The translations under genes and the position numbers were made by a program. From JBBROS01 sp965217935 (GTDB lineage: Bacteria > Pseudomonadota > Alphaproteobacteria > Acetobacterales > Acetobacteraceae), in the NCBI GenBank assembly GCA_965217935.1, contig OZ244581.1:3162001-3226000 (forward strand): a stretch of 64,000 nt of DNA. Direction: 5' to 3'. The notes under the pieces are model-generated. The model did not search any database, had not been told where the DNA came from, and saw only the letters and a program-made list of their open reading frames with translations. Of the stretch, positions 44,455-52,433 are shown piece by piece. Each line of letters starts with the position of its first letter. Position 1 is the first letter of the stretch.

Positions 44455-45843
44455 CTATTTTATGACAGGCGCGCGTCCGCCGAAATTCGCCACCAGATCG
44501 GCGACGTGGCCGATCTCGTCGAGGCGAATGCCGTCCGGGGCGGCGTGCGGGCGCCCGGCGCGGGCGAGGCGGCGCGGAAGGCAGGCGGTCTCGAAACCGA
44601 GCTTCTGCGCTTCCTTCAGGCGCGAGTCGGCCTGGGCGACTTGGCGGACCTCGCCGGAAAGGCCAAGCTCGCCGAAATAGACCGTGCCGGGGTTGGTCGG
44701 CGTCTCCGTGGCGGCGGAGGCGAGGGCGGCGGCGACGGCGAGGTCGGCGGCGGGCTCGTTGACGCGCAGGCCTCCGGCGACGTTGAGGTAGACGTCGGAC
44801 GCGCCAAGCCTGAGCCCGGCGCGGGAGTCGAGCACGGCGAGCAGCATGGACAGGCGCGCGTTGTCCCAGCCGACGACGGAGCGGCGGGGTGAGCCGCCGC
44901 TGTTCGGCGCGAGCAGGGCCTGCACCTCCAGCAGCACGGGGCGCGTGCCCTCAAGCCCGGCGAACACGGCGGAGCCCGCGATGTTGCCGCGCCGCTCGGC
45001 CAGGAACAGGGCGGACGGGTTGGGCACCTCGGCAAGCCCTGCGCCGGTCATCTCGAACACGCCGATCTCGTCGGTGGCGCCGAAGCGGTTCTTCACGGCG
45101 CGCAGGATGCGGAACTGATGGCCGCGGTCGCCTTCGAAATAGAGCACGGCGTCGACCATGTGCTCCAGCACGCGCGGCCCGGCAAGCGCGCCCTCCTTGG
45201 TCACATGGCCGACCAGCACGAGGGCGAAGCCGCGGGACTTGGCCAAGCGGATCAGCTCGAAGCTCGTGGCGCGCACCTGGGCCACGGTGCCCGGCGCGCT
45301 CTCAATGGTGTCGAGCCACATGGTCTGGATGGAGTCGATGACGACGAGGCCGAGGCCGGGTTCGGTTTCGAGGGCCCCCGCGATGTCGCGGACGTTGATG
45401 GCGGCGGCGAGCTGCAAGGGCGCTTGGTCGAGGCCGAGGCGGCGGGCCCTCATGCGGACCTGGTCTACGGATTCCTCGCCGGAGACATACATCACCTTGC
45501 GCCCGGCGGAGGCGACGATGCCGGCGGCCTGAAGCATCAGCGTGCTCTTGCCGATCCCCGGGTCGCCGCCGACAAGCACGACGGAGGCGGGCACGAAGCC
45601 GCCGCCGAGCACGCGGTCAAGCTCCGCGATGCCGGATTCGGCGCGGGGCGGCGGCTGGGCGCTGCCTTCAAGGCCGACGAACTGGAGGCGGTGCTTGGCC
45701 GTGCCGCGGGCGGCGCCGGGGCGGATTTCGATGGCTTCTTCGACGAGCGTGTTCCACTCGCCGCAGGCGTCGCAGCGGCCCGCCCATTTGGGATAGACGG
45801 CGCCGCAGGATTGGCAGACGTAGCGGGCGGCGGGTTTAGCCAC
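44455..45843 (-). CDS. radA: DNA repair/recombination protein RadA
   Basis: The 462-residue RadA (Sms) branch-migration protein. A four-cysteine zinc finger (C10, C13, C24, C27) is followed by the RecA-like ATPase with Walker A GGDPGIGKST (about residues 92-101). The RadA-specific AVKNRFGATDE motif and the C-terminal Lon-like domain (SGGSPRRSVVGWDNARLSML, GELGLSGEVRQV) complete it. The start is GTG 45843, lying inside the last codons of the HEPN-like gene (8-bp overlap GTGGCTAA), so its translation is coupled to that gene. Confidence 0.96.
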   Translation of the reverse strand: MAKPAARYVCQSCGAVYPKWAGRCDACGEWNTLVEEAIEIRPGAARGTAKHRLQFVGLEGSAQPPPRAESGIAELDRVLGGGFVPASVVLVGGDPGIGKSTLMLQAAGIVASAGRKVMYVSGEESVDQVRMRARRLGLDQAPLQLAAAINVRDIAGALETEPGLGLVVIDSIQTMWLDTIESAPGTVAQVRATSFELIRLAKSRGFALVLVGHVTKEGALAGPRVLEHMVDAVLYFEGDRGHQFRILRAVKNRFGATDEIGVFEMTGAGLAEVPNPSALFLAERRGNIAGSAVFAGLEGTRPVLLEVQALLAPNSGGSPRRSVVGWDNARLSMLLAVLDSRAGLRLGASDVYLNVAGGLRVNEPAADLAVAAALASAATETPTNPGTVYFGELGLSGEVRQVAQADSRLKEAQKLGFETACLPRRLARAGRPHAAPDGIRLDEIGHVADLVANFGGRAPVIK

Positions 45844-46342
45844 GGCGGTTCGAGCGGTCGGCTAGGATCAGGGAAACGAGGAAAGCATGGGTGTTCGGGT
45901 CGGCTTGAATGGCGGGCCAGCGCTCAAACGCGATTTGGCAAAGGGTCAAGCAGGTATTGGCAAATGGAACAGCGGGGTCGTTCTCCAGGTCGTAATCGGC
46001 GGCCAACCGAGCGTCCTGCAGCTCAACGAACGCGAATGCGACAGCAACCAGATCACGAGAGACCGGGTTCGCCAGAACGTGCCGCATAGGCCGGGACCTG
46101 GACGCCGGAGATGCCAGCACGGCTTCGCAAACTCGTCTGACATCCCGATGTTGCGCTGACCGACGGATCGACGCGTGCAGGGCGCCGGCGTGGCGTCCCG
46201 CAATCCGCGTCGCCGCAGCATCAGAGAGAAAATCGAACAACGCGTAATACATAGCGGAAATCGCGCGCCGGACATCTGCATTGTCGGGTTTATTGCCGAG
46301 CAGACGGCCTGCATGCTCGAGCAATAAGGAAGGAGTCAACAC
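45836..46342 (-). CDS. HEPN-like protein overlapping radA
   Basis: A 168-residue helical protein from GTG 46342. VRRAISAMYYALFDFLSDAA matches the first helices of HEPN/UPF0332-type proteins. AFAFVELQDARLAADYDLEN resembles the second half of a widespread uncharacterised HEPN-like family. RIAGRH (R46 to H51) fits an Rx4H spacing, but it is not in the usual C-terminal helix, so RNase activity is only a possibility. The gene overlaps radA by 8 bp and starts 11 bp after the small gene upstream, suggesting one cotranscribed pair. No signal peptide or membrane segment is present. Confidence 0.62.
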   Translation of the reverse strand: MLTPSLLLEHAGRLLGNKPDNADVRRAISAMYYALFDFLSDAAATRIAGRHAGALHASIRRSAQHRDVRRVCEAVLASPASRSRPMRHVLANPVSRDLVAVAFAFVELQDARLAADYDLENDPAVPFANTCLTLCQIAFERWPAIQADPNTHAFLVSLILADRSNRRG

Positions 46343-46353
46343 GCCGGTCAGCC

Positions 46354-46647
46354 TCAGCGGAGAACGTTCGGCGCCGCTATCATGCTGATCGATGCGGAGC
46401 GGCCTGGAATGGTTGCGCGCAGCCCTTGAGCAAGCTCAGCCAGCAGGCGCGCGTATTCCTGTGCTTCATCGCTGCTGATGGTATCCGGGGGAACGTGAAG
46501 CTTGATCCGTACCGCCGGGTCCCCGTACCACGTGTCATCGAAATCGACCTCGAAGCCGCTCACGGGCTCGGGCAGATGATGCTTACGCACCATCTCTCGC
46601 ACCTGTTGTTCCAGCAACTCGAAATCCTCATGGGGCAGCATGGTCAT
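46354..46647 (-). CDS. Small hypothetical protein, partner of the HEPN-like gene
   Basis: A 97-residue protein of unknown function from ATG 46647 (alternative ATG 46641). It is predicted as one alpha-helix (FELLEQQVREMVRKHHL), a short beta segment (FEVDFDDTWYGDPAVRIKLH) and a second helix (SSDEAQEYARLLAELAQGLR). It does not contain the GSxxxD motif of MNT nucleotidyltransferases that often pair with HEPN proteins. It lies between mlaF (46 bp upstream) and the HEPN-like gene. The small size, acidic character and tight spacing would fit an antitoxin-like or accessory role, but nothing proves it. Confidence 0.55.
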   Translation of the reverse strand: MTMLPHEDFELLEQQVREMVRKHHLPEPVSGFEVDFDDTWYGDPAVRIKLHVPPDTISSDEAQEYARLLAELAQGLRATIPGRSASISMIAAPNVLR

Positions 46648-46692
46648 GTTTGGAAGATGATGCCGCAACAACCCCGGCGCAATCGCTTTCGC

Positions 46693-47472
46693 CTACCGCC
46701 GCAGCTCCATCTCGATCGGCCCCTCGCGCCGCCCGTGGGTGAACTGGTCCACCATCGCGTTGCCGCTCTCCAGCAGCGCGCCCGCCTCGCCCTGCCAGAC
46801 GAGCTTGCCCCGGAACAGCATCGCCGCCTTGTCGCCGATGCGGGTGGCGCTGGCCATGTCGTGGGTGATGGCGATGGCCGTGCTGCCGAGCGTCTTCACG
46901 CAATCGACGATCAGCCCGTCGATGACGGCGCCCATGATCGGGTCGAGGCCGGTGGTTGGTTCGTCGAAGAACATGACCGAGGGCTGGCTGGCGATGGCGC
47001 GGGCCAGGGCGACGCGCTTCTGCATGCCGCCGGAAAGCTCGGCCGGGGAGAGGTCTCCCACGCCGGGATCGAGGCCAACTTGGGAGAGGATGTCTGCCGC
47101 TCGTTGCTTGGCGTCGGCGCGGGACACATCGCCGCGGGCCAGCAGGCCGAAGGCGACGTTTTCCCAGACCGGCAGGCTGTCGAACAGGGCGCCGCCTTGG
47201 AACAGCATGCCGATCTGCGAGCGCAGGCCGTCGGCCTTGGCCGCGTCGGCCGCGAGCACGTCCTGGCCGTCGATCTCGATCACGCCCGCGTCGGGCTCGA
47301 TGAGGCCGAGAATGCACTTGAGCAGCACGGACTTGCCGCTGCCGGAGCCGCCGATCACCACCAGGGAGGTGGCTTCCGGCACGTCGAGGTCGATGCCGTC
47401 CAGCACCTGCTTGGCGCCGAACGCCTTGCGCAGGCCGCGGACGCGGATTTTCGGCGTGCCTGGAGCGGTCAT
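46693..47472 (-). CDS. mlaF: Phospholipid-transport ABC ATPase MlaF
   Basis: A 259-residue ABC ATPase for maintenance of outer-membrane lipid asymmetry. Walker A is VIGGSGSGKSVLLKCILGL, the Q-loop GMLFQGGALFDSLPVWENV, the signature LSGGMQKRVALARAIA, Walker B PSVMFFDEPTTGLDPIMG and the H-loop ITHDM. The ATG at 47472 overlaps the mlaE stop by four bases. No mlaD or mlaC gene follows here; the next genes are the HEPN-like pair. Confidence 0.93.
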   Translation of the reverse strand: MTAPGTPKIRVRGLRKAFGAKQVLDGIDLDVPEATSLVVIGGSGSGKSVLLKCILGLIEPDAGVIEIDGQDVLAADAAKADGLRSQIGMLFQGGALFDSLPVWENVAFGLLARGDVSRADAKQRAADILSQVGLDPGVGDLSPAELSGGMQKRVALARAIASQPSVMFFDEPTTGLDPIMGAVIDGLIVDCVKTLGSTAIAITHDMASATRIGDKAAMLFRGKLVWQGEAGALLESGNAMVDQFTHGRREGPIEMELRR

Positions 47473-48254
47473 CGGGCGAAGAACAGTTCGGTCAGGACGT
47501 AGTCGAAGGCGAGGATCAGGATGCTGGCCGACACGACGGCGCTGGTCGTGGCCGTGCCCACGCCCTCGGCGCCGCCGCGGCTGTTGTAGCCGTTGTAGCA
47601 GCCCATCAGCGCGACCAGGAAGCCGAACACGCAGGCCTTCACCAGGCCCGCGACCACGTCGTTGGTTTGCAGGGTGTTGACCGTGGAGTGCAGGTAATCC
47701 TGAGGGGTGAAACCCAGCTTCAGGGTCGCGACCAGGAACCCGCCGGCCACGCCGAGAACGTCGGCGACCACGACCAGGAGCGGCAAGGCCAGCAGGCCGG
47801 CCAGCAGGCGGGGGGCGACCAGGTACTTCATCGGGTTGGTCGAGAGGGTGCCGAGCGCGTCGATCTGGTCGGTGACGCGCATGGTCCCGAGCTCGGCCGC
47901 CATCGCAGCGCCCACCCGGCCCGAGACCATCAACCCGGCCAGCACGGGCGCCAGCTCCCGGACGACGGAGAGGACGACCACGCTGGCCGTGGCGCTGGAG
48001 GCGTTGAAGCGGGCGAAGCCGGAATAGCTCTGCAGCGCGATGACCATGCCGGAGAACACCGCCGTCATCGCGACCACCGGCAGGCTGAAGAAGGCGAACT
48101 CGATGAACGAGGCCAGGAACATGCGCCCGTAGAAGGGCGGGCGCACCAGGTGGGACAGGCCGGTCGCGCCGAACAGGGCGACGGCGCCCGTGCCGCGGAC
48201 GATGCCGATCGCGCCGCGTCCGACGGTTGCCGCCGCATCGAGGGGACCGATCAT
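47469..48254 (-). CDS. mlaE: Phospholipid-transport permease MlaE
   Basis: A 261-residue MlaE-family permease with five or six membrane helices. The family motif region is VVLSVVRELAPVLAGLMVSG, then RVGAAMAAELGTMRVTDQID, ALGTLSTNPMKYLVAPRLLA. It works with MlaF at the inner membrane. Its ATG overlaps the alr stop (ATGA at 48251-48254), continuing the tightly packed leftward operon dnaB-alr-mlaE-mlaF. Confidence 0.93.
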   Translation of the reverse strand: MIGPLDAAATVGRGAIGIVRGTGAVALFGATGLSHLVRPPFYGRMFLASFIEFAFFSLPVVAMTAVFSGMVIALQSYSGFARFNASSATASVVVLSVVRELAPVLAGLMVSGRVGAAMAAELGTMRVTDQIDALGTLSTNPMKYLVAPRLLAGLLALPLLVVVADVLGVAGGFLVATLKLGFTPQDYLHSTVNTLQTNDVVAGLVKACVFGFLVALMGCYNGYNSRGGAEGVGTATTSAVVSASILILAFDYVLTELFFAR

Positions 48255-49345
48255 GCGGGACGGTAGGTCCGCGCGTAACGGCGCCCAAGGTTGGTCAGCA
48301 CTTCGTAGCCGTTGGTGCCGGCGCGCCGGGCCATGTCGTCGACCGAGTTCCGGCCGATCAGCTCAAGCAGGCTGCCGGCTCGGGCGGCGGGCGCGTCGGT
48401 CACGTCGAACGTTGTCAGGTCCATCGAGACACGGCCTACCAGCGGGACGGGGGTGTCGTCAAAATGCGCGACGGCGCGGTTTCCCAGGCACCGGAAAAAC
48501 CCGTCCGCGTAGCCGACGGACACCGTGGCGATGCGGCTTTCGCGCCCGGCGCGCCACAGCCCGTTGTAGCCCACGGCCTCGCCTGGGCAGACGGTCCGCA
48601 CCTGCAGGATGCGCGCCGTCAACCGGACGGTCGGGCGCATCGGGTTGGGACGGCCGGGGGTGGGGTTCACGCCGTAGAGGGCGCCGCCGGGCCTGGCGAG
48701 GTCCGAGGCGAAGGCCGGACCGAGGAACAGGCCGGAGGAGTTGGCGAGGCTCCGCTTGGCGGGCGGCAGGCAGCCGCAGGCGCGCTCGAACAGCCGGCGC
48801 TGCCGCTCGTTGATCTCGTCCTGCGGCGATTCGGCCGAGACGAGATGGGTCATGACGTAGTCGACCGCGATGCCGCCGAGGCGGGCGGACTGCGCGGCCA
48901 GGGTTCGCACCTCGTCGGGCGAGAGACCCAGGCGGTTCATGCCGGTGTCGACGTGCAGCAAGGCCGGGAGCGGGCGGCCGAGGCGGGCGGCGGCCGATGA
49001 CCAAGCCTCTATCTCGCCGAGCGATCCCAGCACGGGGCGGATGCCGTGCTCGGCGTATTGCCGCTCCGTGCCGGGCCAAAGCCCGTTCAGGACGGCGATC
49101 ATGCCGCCGGGCAGGGCGGCGCGGACGGCCAGGGCCTCGTTCAGGTGGGCGACGAAGTAGTGCCGGCACCCGGCCTCGAACAGCGCCGGAGCGACGCGGC
49201 CGGCCCCGAGCCCGTAGGCGTCTGCTTTGAGCACCGCGGCGGCCGCGCCGCCCGTTCGCGCCGCGCGCTGGTTCAGCAGGCGCCAGTTGGCAGCGACCGC
49301 GGAGAGATCGATCTCGAGTTCGGCCGCCTCAGTGCACGGCGTCAT
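48251..49345 (-). CDS. alr: Alanine racemase
   Basis: The 364-residue PLP enzyme makes D-alanine for peptidoglycan. K40 in AAVLKADAYGLGAG is the PLP lysine. HVDTGMNRLGLSPDE, NSSGLFLG and the second catalytic region TVSVGYADGFFRCLGN with the active-site Tyr are present, followed by VGRVSMDLTTFDVTD and the substrate-site residues. The ATG at 49345 and its GAGGA ribosome-binding site lie inside a 28-bp tandem duplicate of the dnaB 3' end. Confidence 0.95.
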   Translation of the reverse strand: MTPCTEAAELEIDLSAVAANWRLLNQRAARTGGAAAAVLKADAYGLGAGRVAPALFEAGCRHYFVAHLNEALAVRAALPGGMIAVLNGLWPGTERQYAEHGIRPVLGSLGEIEAWSSAAARLGRPLPALLHVDTGMNRLGLSPDEVRTLAAQSARLGGIAVDYVMTHLVSAESPQDEINERQRRLFERACGCLPPAKRSLANSSGLFLGPAFASDLARPGGALYGVNPTPGRPNPMRPTVRLTARILQVRTVCPGEAVGYNGLWRAGRESRIATVSVGYADGFFRCLGNRAVAHFDDTPVPLVGRVSMDLTTFDVTDAPAARAGSLLELIGRNSVDDMARRAGTNGYEVLTNLGRRYARTYRPA

Positions 49346-49383
49346 GCGCCGCGTCCTCAGTGCATGGCGTCATGCACCACGTC
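49328..49383 (-). repeat. 28-bp tandem duplication at the dnaB/alr junction
   Basis: On the minus strand two adjacent 28-base units match at 25 positions. Unit 1 (49383-49356) is the last codons and stop of dnaB: GACGTGGTGCAT, GACGCCATGCACTGAG. Unit 2 (49355-49328) reads GACGCGGCGCAT, GACGCCGTGCACTGAG. The alr start ATG (49345-49343) lies in unit 2, and its ribosome-binding GAGGA spans the junction. Confidence 0.85.
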
Positions 49384-50850
49384 GATATCGGCGAAGCGGG
49401 TGAACTCGCCCTCGAACAGCACATCCACTTTGCCGGTCGGGCCGTGCCGCTGCTTCTCGATCAGGATCTCGGCCTTGTTGTGCACCTGCTCCATGTCCCG
49501 CTGCCACTTGTCCAGCGCCGCCTGGAATTTGTCCTCGCTGTCGAACGCCATCTGCTTCGGCGCCCGCTGCTGCAGATAATACTCGTCGCGGTAGATGAAC
49601 AGCACCATGTCGGCGTCCTGCTCGATGGTGCCGCTCTCGCGCAGGTCGGAAAGCTGCGGGCGCTTGTCCTCGCGGCTCTCGACGGCGCGGGAAAGCTGGC
49701 TGAGCGCCAGCACCGGCACGGCCATCTCCTTGGCGATGGCTTTCAATCCCTGCGTGATCTGGCTGATCTCCAGCACCCGGCTCTCCGGCTTGGTGCCGAC
49801 GCTCGGGCGCATCAGCTGCAGGTAGTCCACCACGATCAGGCTGAGCCCGACCGTGCGCTTGAGGCGGCGGCAGCGGGTGCGCAGCGCGGACATGGTGATG
49901 GCCGGCGTGTCGTCGATGTGCAGCGGCAGGCCGCCGATCTCGCGGCTGACCTGCACGAAGCGGTCGAAGTCGCGCTGGCCGATCTCGCCGCGGCGGATGC
50001 GGTCGCCCGAGACGCGGGCCTCCTCGGCCAGCAGGCGGGTGGCAAGCTGCTCGGCGCTCATCTCCAGCGAGAAGACCGCGACCGACCCCTCCGGCAGCTT
50101 GTTCGGGTCCTCGTCCTGCGCTTTGGCGACCAGGGCGCGCGCGGCCCCGAACGCGATCTTGGTGGCCAAGGCCGACTTGCCCATGCCGGGCCGCCCGGCG
50201 AGGATCATGAGGTCGGAGTTGTGCAGGCCGCCCGTCTTCTTGTCGAGGTCGCGCAGGCCGGTGGACAGCCCGCTGACCCCGCCCTGCTGCTTGAAGGCGC
50301 GCTCGGCCCCGCGGATGGCGTCGGTGAGCGCGCGCTCGAAGGTAACGAAGCCGCCGTCGGCGCCGCCCTTGGTGGCGAGACCGAACAGCTGCGATTCGGC
50401 GTGCTCGATCTGGCCGCGCCCGTCGAGGTCGTCCTCGTTGGCGAAGGCGTTGTTGACGACGGTCTCGCCGATGTCGATGAGCTGGCGGCGCAGCCACGCA
50501 TCGTGGATGGCCCGGCCATACTCGCCGGCGTTGATGATGCCGACCATGGAGGCGAGCAACTGGGCGAAGTAGGCGGTGCCGCCCACCTCATCCAAGGCGC
50601 CCGAGTGCTCGAACTCGGCCCGCAACGTAACGGCGTCCGCCAGTTGCCCGGCCTCCACCCGGCGGGCGATCGCCTGGTAGATGCGCCCATGCGCCGGGTC
50701 GGCGAAATGGTCCGGGGAAAGGAAATCACTGACGCGCTCATAGGCCTTGTTGTTGGCCAGCAGCGCGCCGAGCAAGGCCATCTCCGCGCGGTCATTGGAC
50801 GGAGGGAGGCGCTGCGACAGGCCGAGGAGCGGGGGATTGATGCTGTTCAT
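49357..50850 (-). CDS. dnaB: Replicative DNA helicase DnaB
   Basis: A 497-residue hexameric fork helicase. The N-terminal domain starts LPPSNDRAEMALLGALLANN. The RecA-like domain has Walker A ILAGRPGMGKSALATKIAFG (about residues 214-233) and Walker B LSLIVVDYLQLMRPS. The DnaB motif H4 region is VLALSQLSRAVESREDKRPQ, LSDLRESGTIEQDADMVLFI and YRDEYY. No intein or insertion is seen. It follows the rpsF-rpsR-rplI operon across about 110 bp with a terminator-like hairpin. Confidence 0.97.
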   Translation of the reverse strand: MNSINPPLLGLSQRLPPSNDRAEMALLGALLANNKAYERVSDFLSPDHFADPAHGRIYQAIARRVEAGQLADAVTLRAEFEHSGALDEVGGTAYFAQLLASMVGIINAGEYGRAIHDAWLRRQLIDIGETVVNNAFANEDDLDGRGQIEHAESQLFGLATKGGADGGFVTFERALTDAIRGAERAFKQQGGVSGLSTGLRDLDKKTGGLHNSDLMILAGRPGMGKSALATKIAFGAARALVAKAQDEDPNKLPEGSVAVFSLEMSAEQLATRLLAEEARVSGDRIRRGEIGQRDFDRFVQVSREIGGLPLHIDDTPAITMSALRTRCRRLKRTVGLSLIVVDYLQLMRPSVGTKPESRVLEISQITQGLKAIAKEMAVPVLALSQLSRAVESREDKRPQLSDLRESGTIEQDADMVLFIYRDEYYLQQRAPKQMAFDSEDKFQAALDKWQRDMEQVHNKAEILIEKQRHGPTGKVDVLFEGEFTRFADIDVVHDAMH

Positions 50851-50930
50851 CTCGACCGACTCATAGCCGATCAGCCGGGCCGGAACGAGACGTGAAGCCT
50901 GTGGATGACTGAGGATAACGGGGGCAGTTT

Positions 50931-50959
50931 GCCCTCTCCCGAGACCATCGGGAGAGGGC
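50931..50959. terminator. Hairpin terminator after rplI
   Basis: GCCCTCTCCCGA (50931-50942) and TCGGGAGAGGGC (50948-50959) form a perfect 12-bp stem with a 5-base loop, just after the rplI stop on the minus strand. No U-run follows, so it is a strong hairpin but an atypical intrinsic terminator. It may also act as an RNA processing or protection structure. Confidence 0.65.
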
Positions 50960-50964
50960 AGGGG

Positions 50965-51543
50965 TCACTCCCGGTCGCCGCCTGCCTCCGCCAAGGCCGC
51001 GCCAAGCTCCAGGTCGTCCTCCGGGGCCACGTCCTCCTCGGCGGCCAAGCCCACCCGTTCGCCGCGGGCCTGGCGCTCCGCCTCCTCGGCGCTGCGCGAC
51101 ACGTTGACCGTAATCGGCAGGCTGACCTCGGGGTGCAGCACCAGGCGCACCTGGCTCAGGCCGAGCGTCTTGATCGGCTGGTCCAGCACCACCTGGTTGC
51201 GGTCGACGGTGAGGCCCGATTCAGTGACCCCCTCGGCGATGTCGCGGGCCGAGACCGAGCCGTACAGGCTCCCGCTCTCGCCGGCCTGGCGGATGATCAC
51301 GACCGTCAGCCCGGCCATCCGCTCGGACAGGCGCTCGGCTTCCTCGCGGCGCTTCAGGTTCTGCGCGACCAGTTGCGCCTTCTGCGTCTCGAACTGCGCC
51401 AGGTTGGCCTTGTTCGCGCGCATCGCCTTCTTCTGTGGCAGCAGGAAGTTGCGGGCGTAACCCGGCCTGACGCGAACGACGTCGCCCATCTGGCCCAGCT
51501 TGTCGATCCGCTGCAGCAGGATCAGTTCGACGTTGGTTGCCAT
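50965..51543 (-). CDS. rplI: 50S ribosomal protein L9
   Basis: A 192-residue L9. The N-terminal rRNA-binding domain has VELILLQRIDKLGQMGDVV and the L9 signature VRPGYARNFLLPQKKAMRAN. A long helix connects to the C-terminal domain (GESGSLYGSVSARDIAEGV, HPEVSLPITVNVSR). An acidic tail of about 35 residues is added, as in many alphaproteobacteria. Last gene of the rpsF-rpsR-rplI operon. Confidence 0.97.
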   Translation of the reverse strand: MATNVELILLQRIDKLGQMGDVVRVRPGYARNFLLPQKKAMRANKANLAQFETQKAQLVAQNLKRREEAERLSERMAGLTVVIIRQAGESGSLYGSVSARDIAEGVTESGLTVDRNQVVLDQPIKTLGLSQVRLVLHPEVSLPITVNVSRSAEEAERQARGERVGLAAEEDVAPEDDLELGAALAEAGGDRE

Positions 51544-51555
51544 GCTGGGCGCTCC

Positions 51556-51849
51556 TCAGGCGACGACGTAGGGCAGCAGGGCCAGGAAGCGGGCCCGCTT
51601 GATGGCGTTGGCCAGCTCGCGCTGCTTCTTGGCGCTGACCGCGGTGATGCGCGACGGCACGATCTTGCCGCGCTCGCTCAGGAAGCGGGACAGCAGGCGC
51701 ACATCCTTGTAGTCGATCGCGGGCGCGTTCGGCCCGCTGAACGGGCAGCTCTTGCGCCGGCGATTGAAGGGACGGCGGGCGCCCCCGGCTGCGGCGCGGC
51801 GGTTGGCCGGGCCTGCGTCGTCGGTGTCGGGCGCGTTGCGGTCGGACAT
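51556..51849 (-). CDS. rpsR: 30S ribosomal protein S18
   Basis: A 97-residue S18. The core is KSCPFSGPNAPAIDYKDVRL, LSRFLSERGKIVPSRITAVS and AKKQRELANAIKRARFLALL. The N-terminus has an extra Asp/Ala/Arg-rich stretch before the Arg cluster. It binds S6 in the platform of the small subunit; the two genes are adjacent (5 bp apart). Confidence 0.97.
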   Translation of the reverse strand: MSDRNAPDTDDAGPANRRAAAGGARRPFNRRRKSCPFSGPNAPAIDYKDVRLLSRFLSERGKIVPSRITAVSAKKQRELANAIKRARFLALLPYVVA

Positions 51850-51854
51850 CGGCC

Positions 51855-52319
51855 TTACTCCTCAACCGTTTCGGTTTGGGCGAACGCCTCGGGGTCGCGG
51901 GCGCGGAATTCCTCGCGGTCGTCGAAGCCGCGCTTGCGCCCGCTCTCGAACCGTCCGGCCGGCTTCGGGCCGCGGAAGCTGCGCTCGCGGTCGTCGGACT
52001 TGCGCGACAGGATGGCGCTGGGCGCCTCCTCGATCGCCTCCACCCGCAAGGTCATGAAGCGCAGCACGTCCTCGTTCAGCCGCATCCGGCGCTCCATCTC
52101 GGTGACGAACGCGGGCTTGGCGTCGAGGCCGAGCAGCATGTAGTGGCCCTTGCGGTTCTTCTTGACGCGGTAGGCGAGGCTGCGAAGGCCCCAGTACTCG
52201 CGCTTCTGGACGGCCCCGCCGTCGCCTTCAAGGTCCGTGCCGATCGTGTCGGCGATGGCCTCGACCTGCTGTTGCGTCACGTCGTTGCGTGCGATGAACA
52301 CGCATTCATAAAGCGGCAT
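51855..52319 (-). CDS. rpsF: 30S ribosomal protein S6
   Basis: A 154-residue S6. The family start is MPLYECVFIARNDVTQQQVE, so ATG 52319 is preferred over an in-frame ATG 39 bases upstream. REYWGLRSLAYRVKKNRKGH and YMLLGLDAKPAFVTEMERRM are the diagnostic strands. A charged Arg/Asp/Glu-rich tail of about 50 residues follows the domain. First gene of the operon. Confidence 0.97.
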   Translation of the reverse strand: MPLYECVFIARNDVTQQQVEAIADTIGTDLEGDGGAVQKREYWGLRSLAYRVKKNRKGHYMLLGLDAKPAFVTEMERRMRLNEDVLRFMTLRVEAIEEAPSAILSRKSDDRERSFRGPKPAGRFESGRKRGFDDREEFRARDPEAFAQTETVEE

Positions 52320-52433
52320 ATGCACCCCTATGGCTGTGGTCGGCCCGGACATGGGCATAGCCGGCGCGGATGCCGCCGCGCCGGCAGGGAAGGGCTACAT
52401 ATGTGCGATGCGCGAGATTGTAAACCGCACGGG

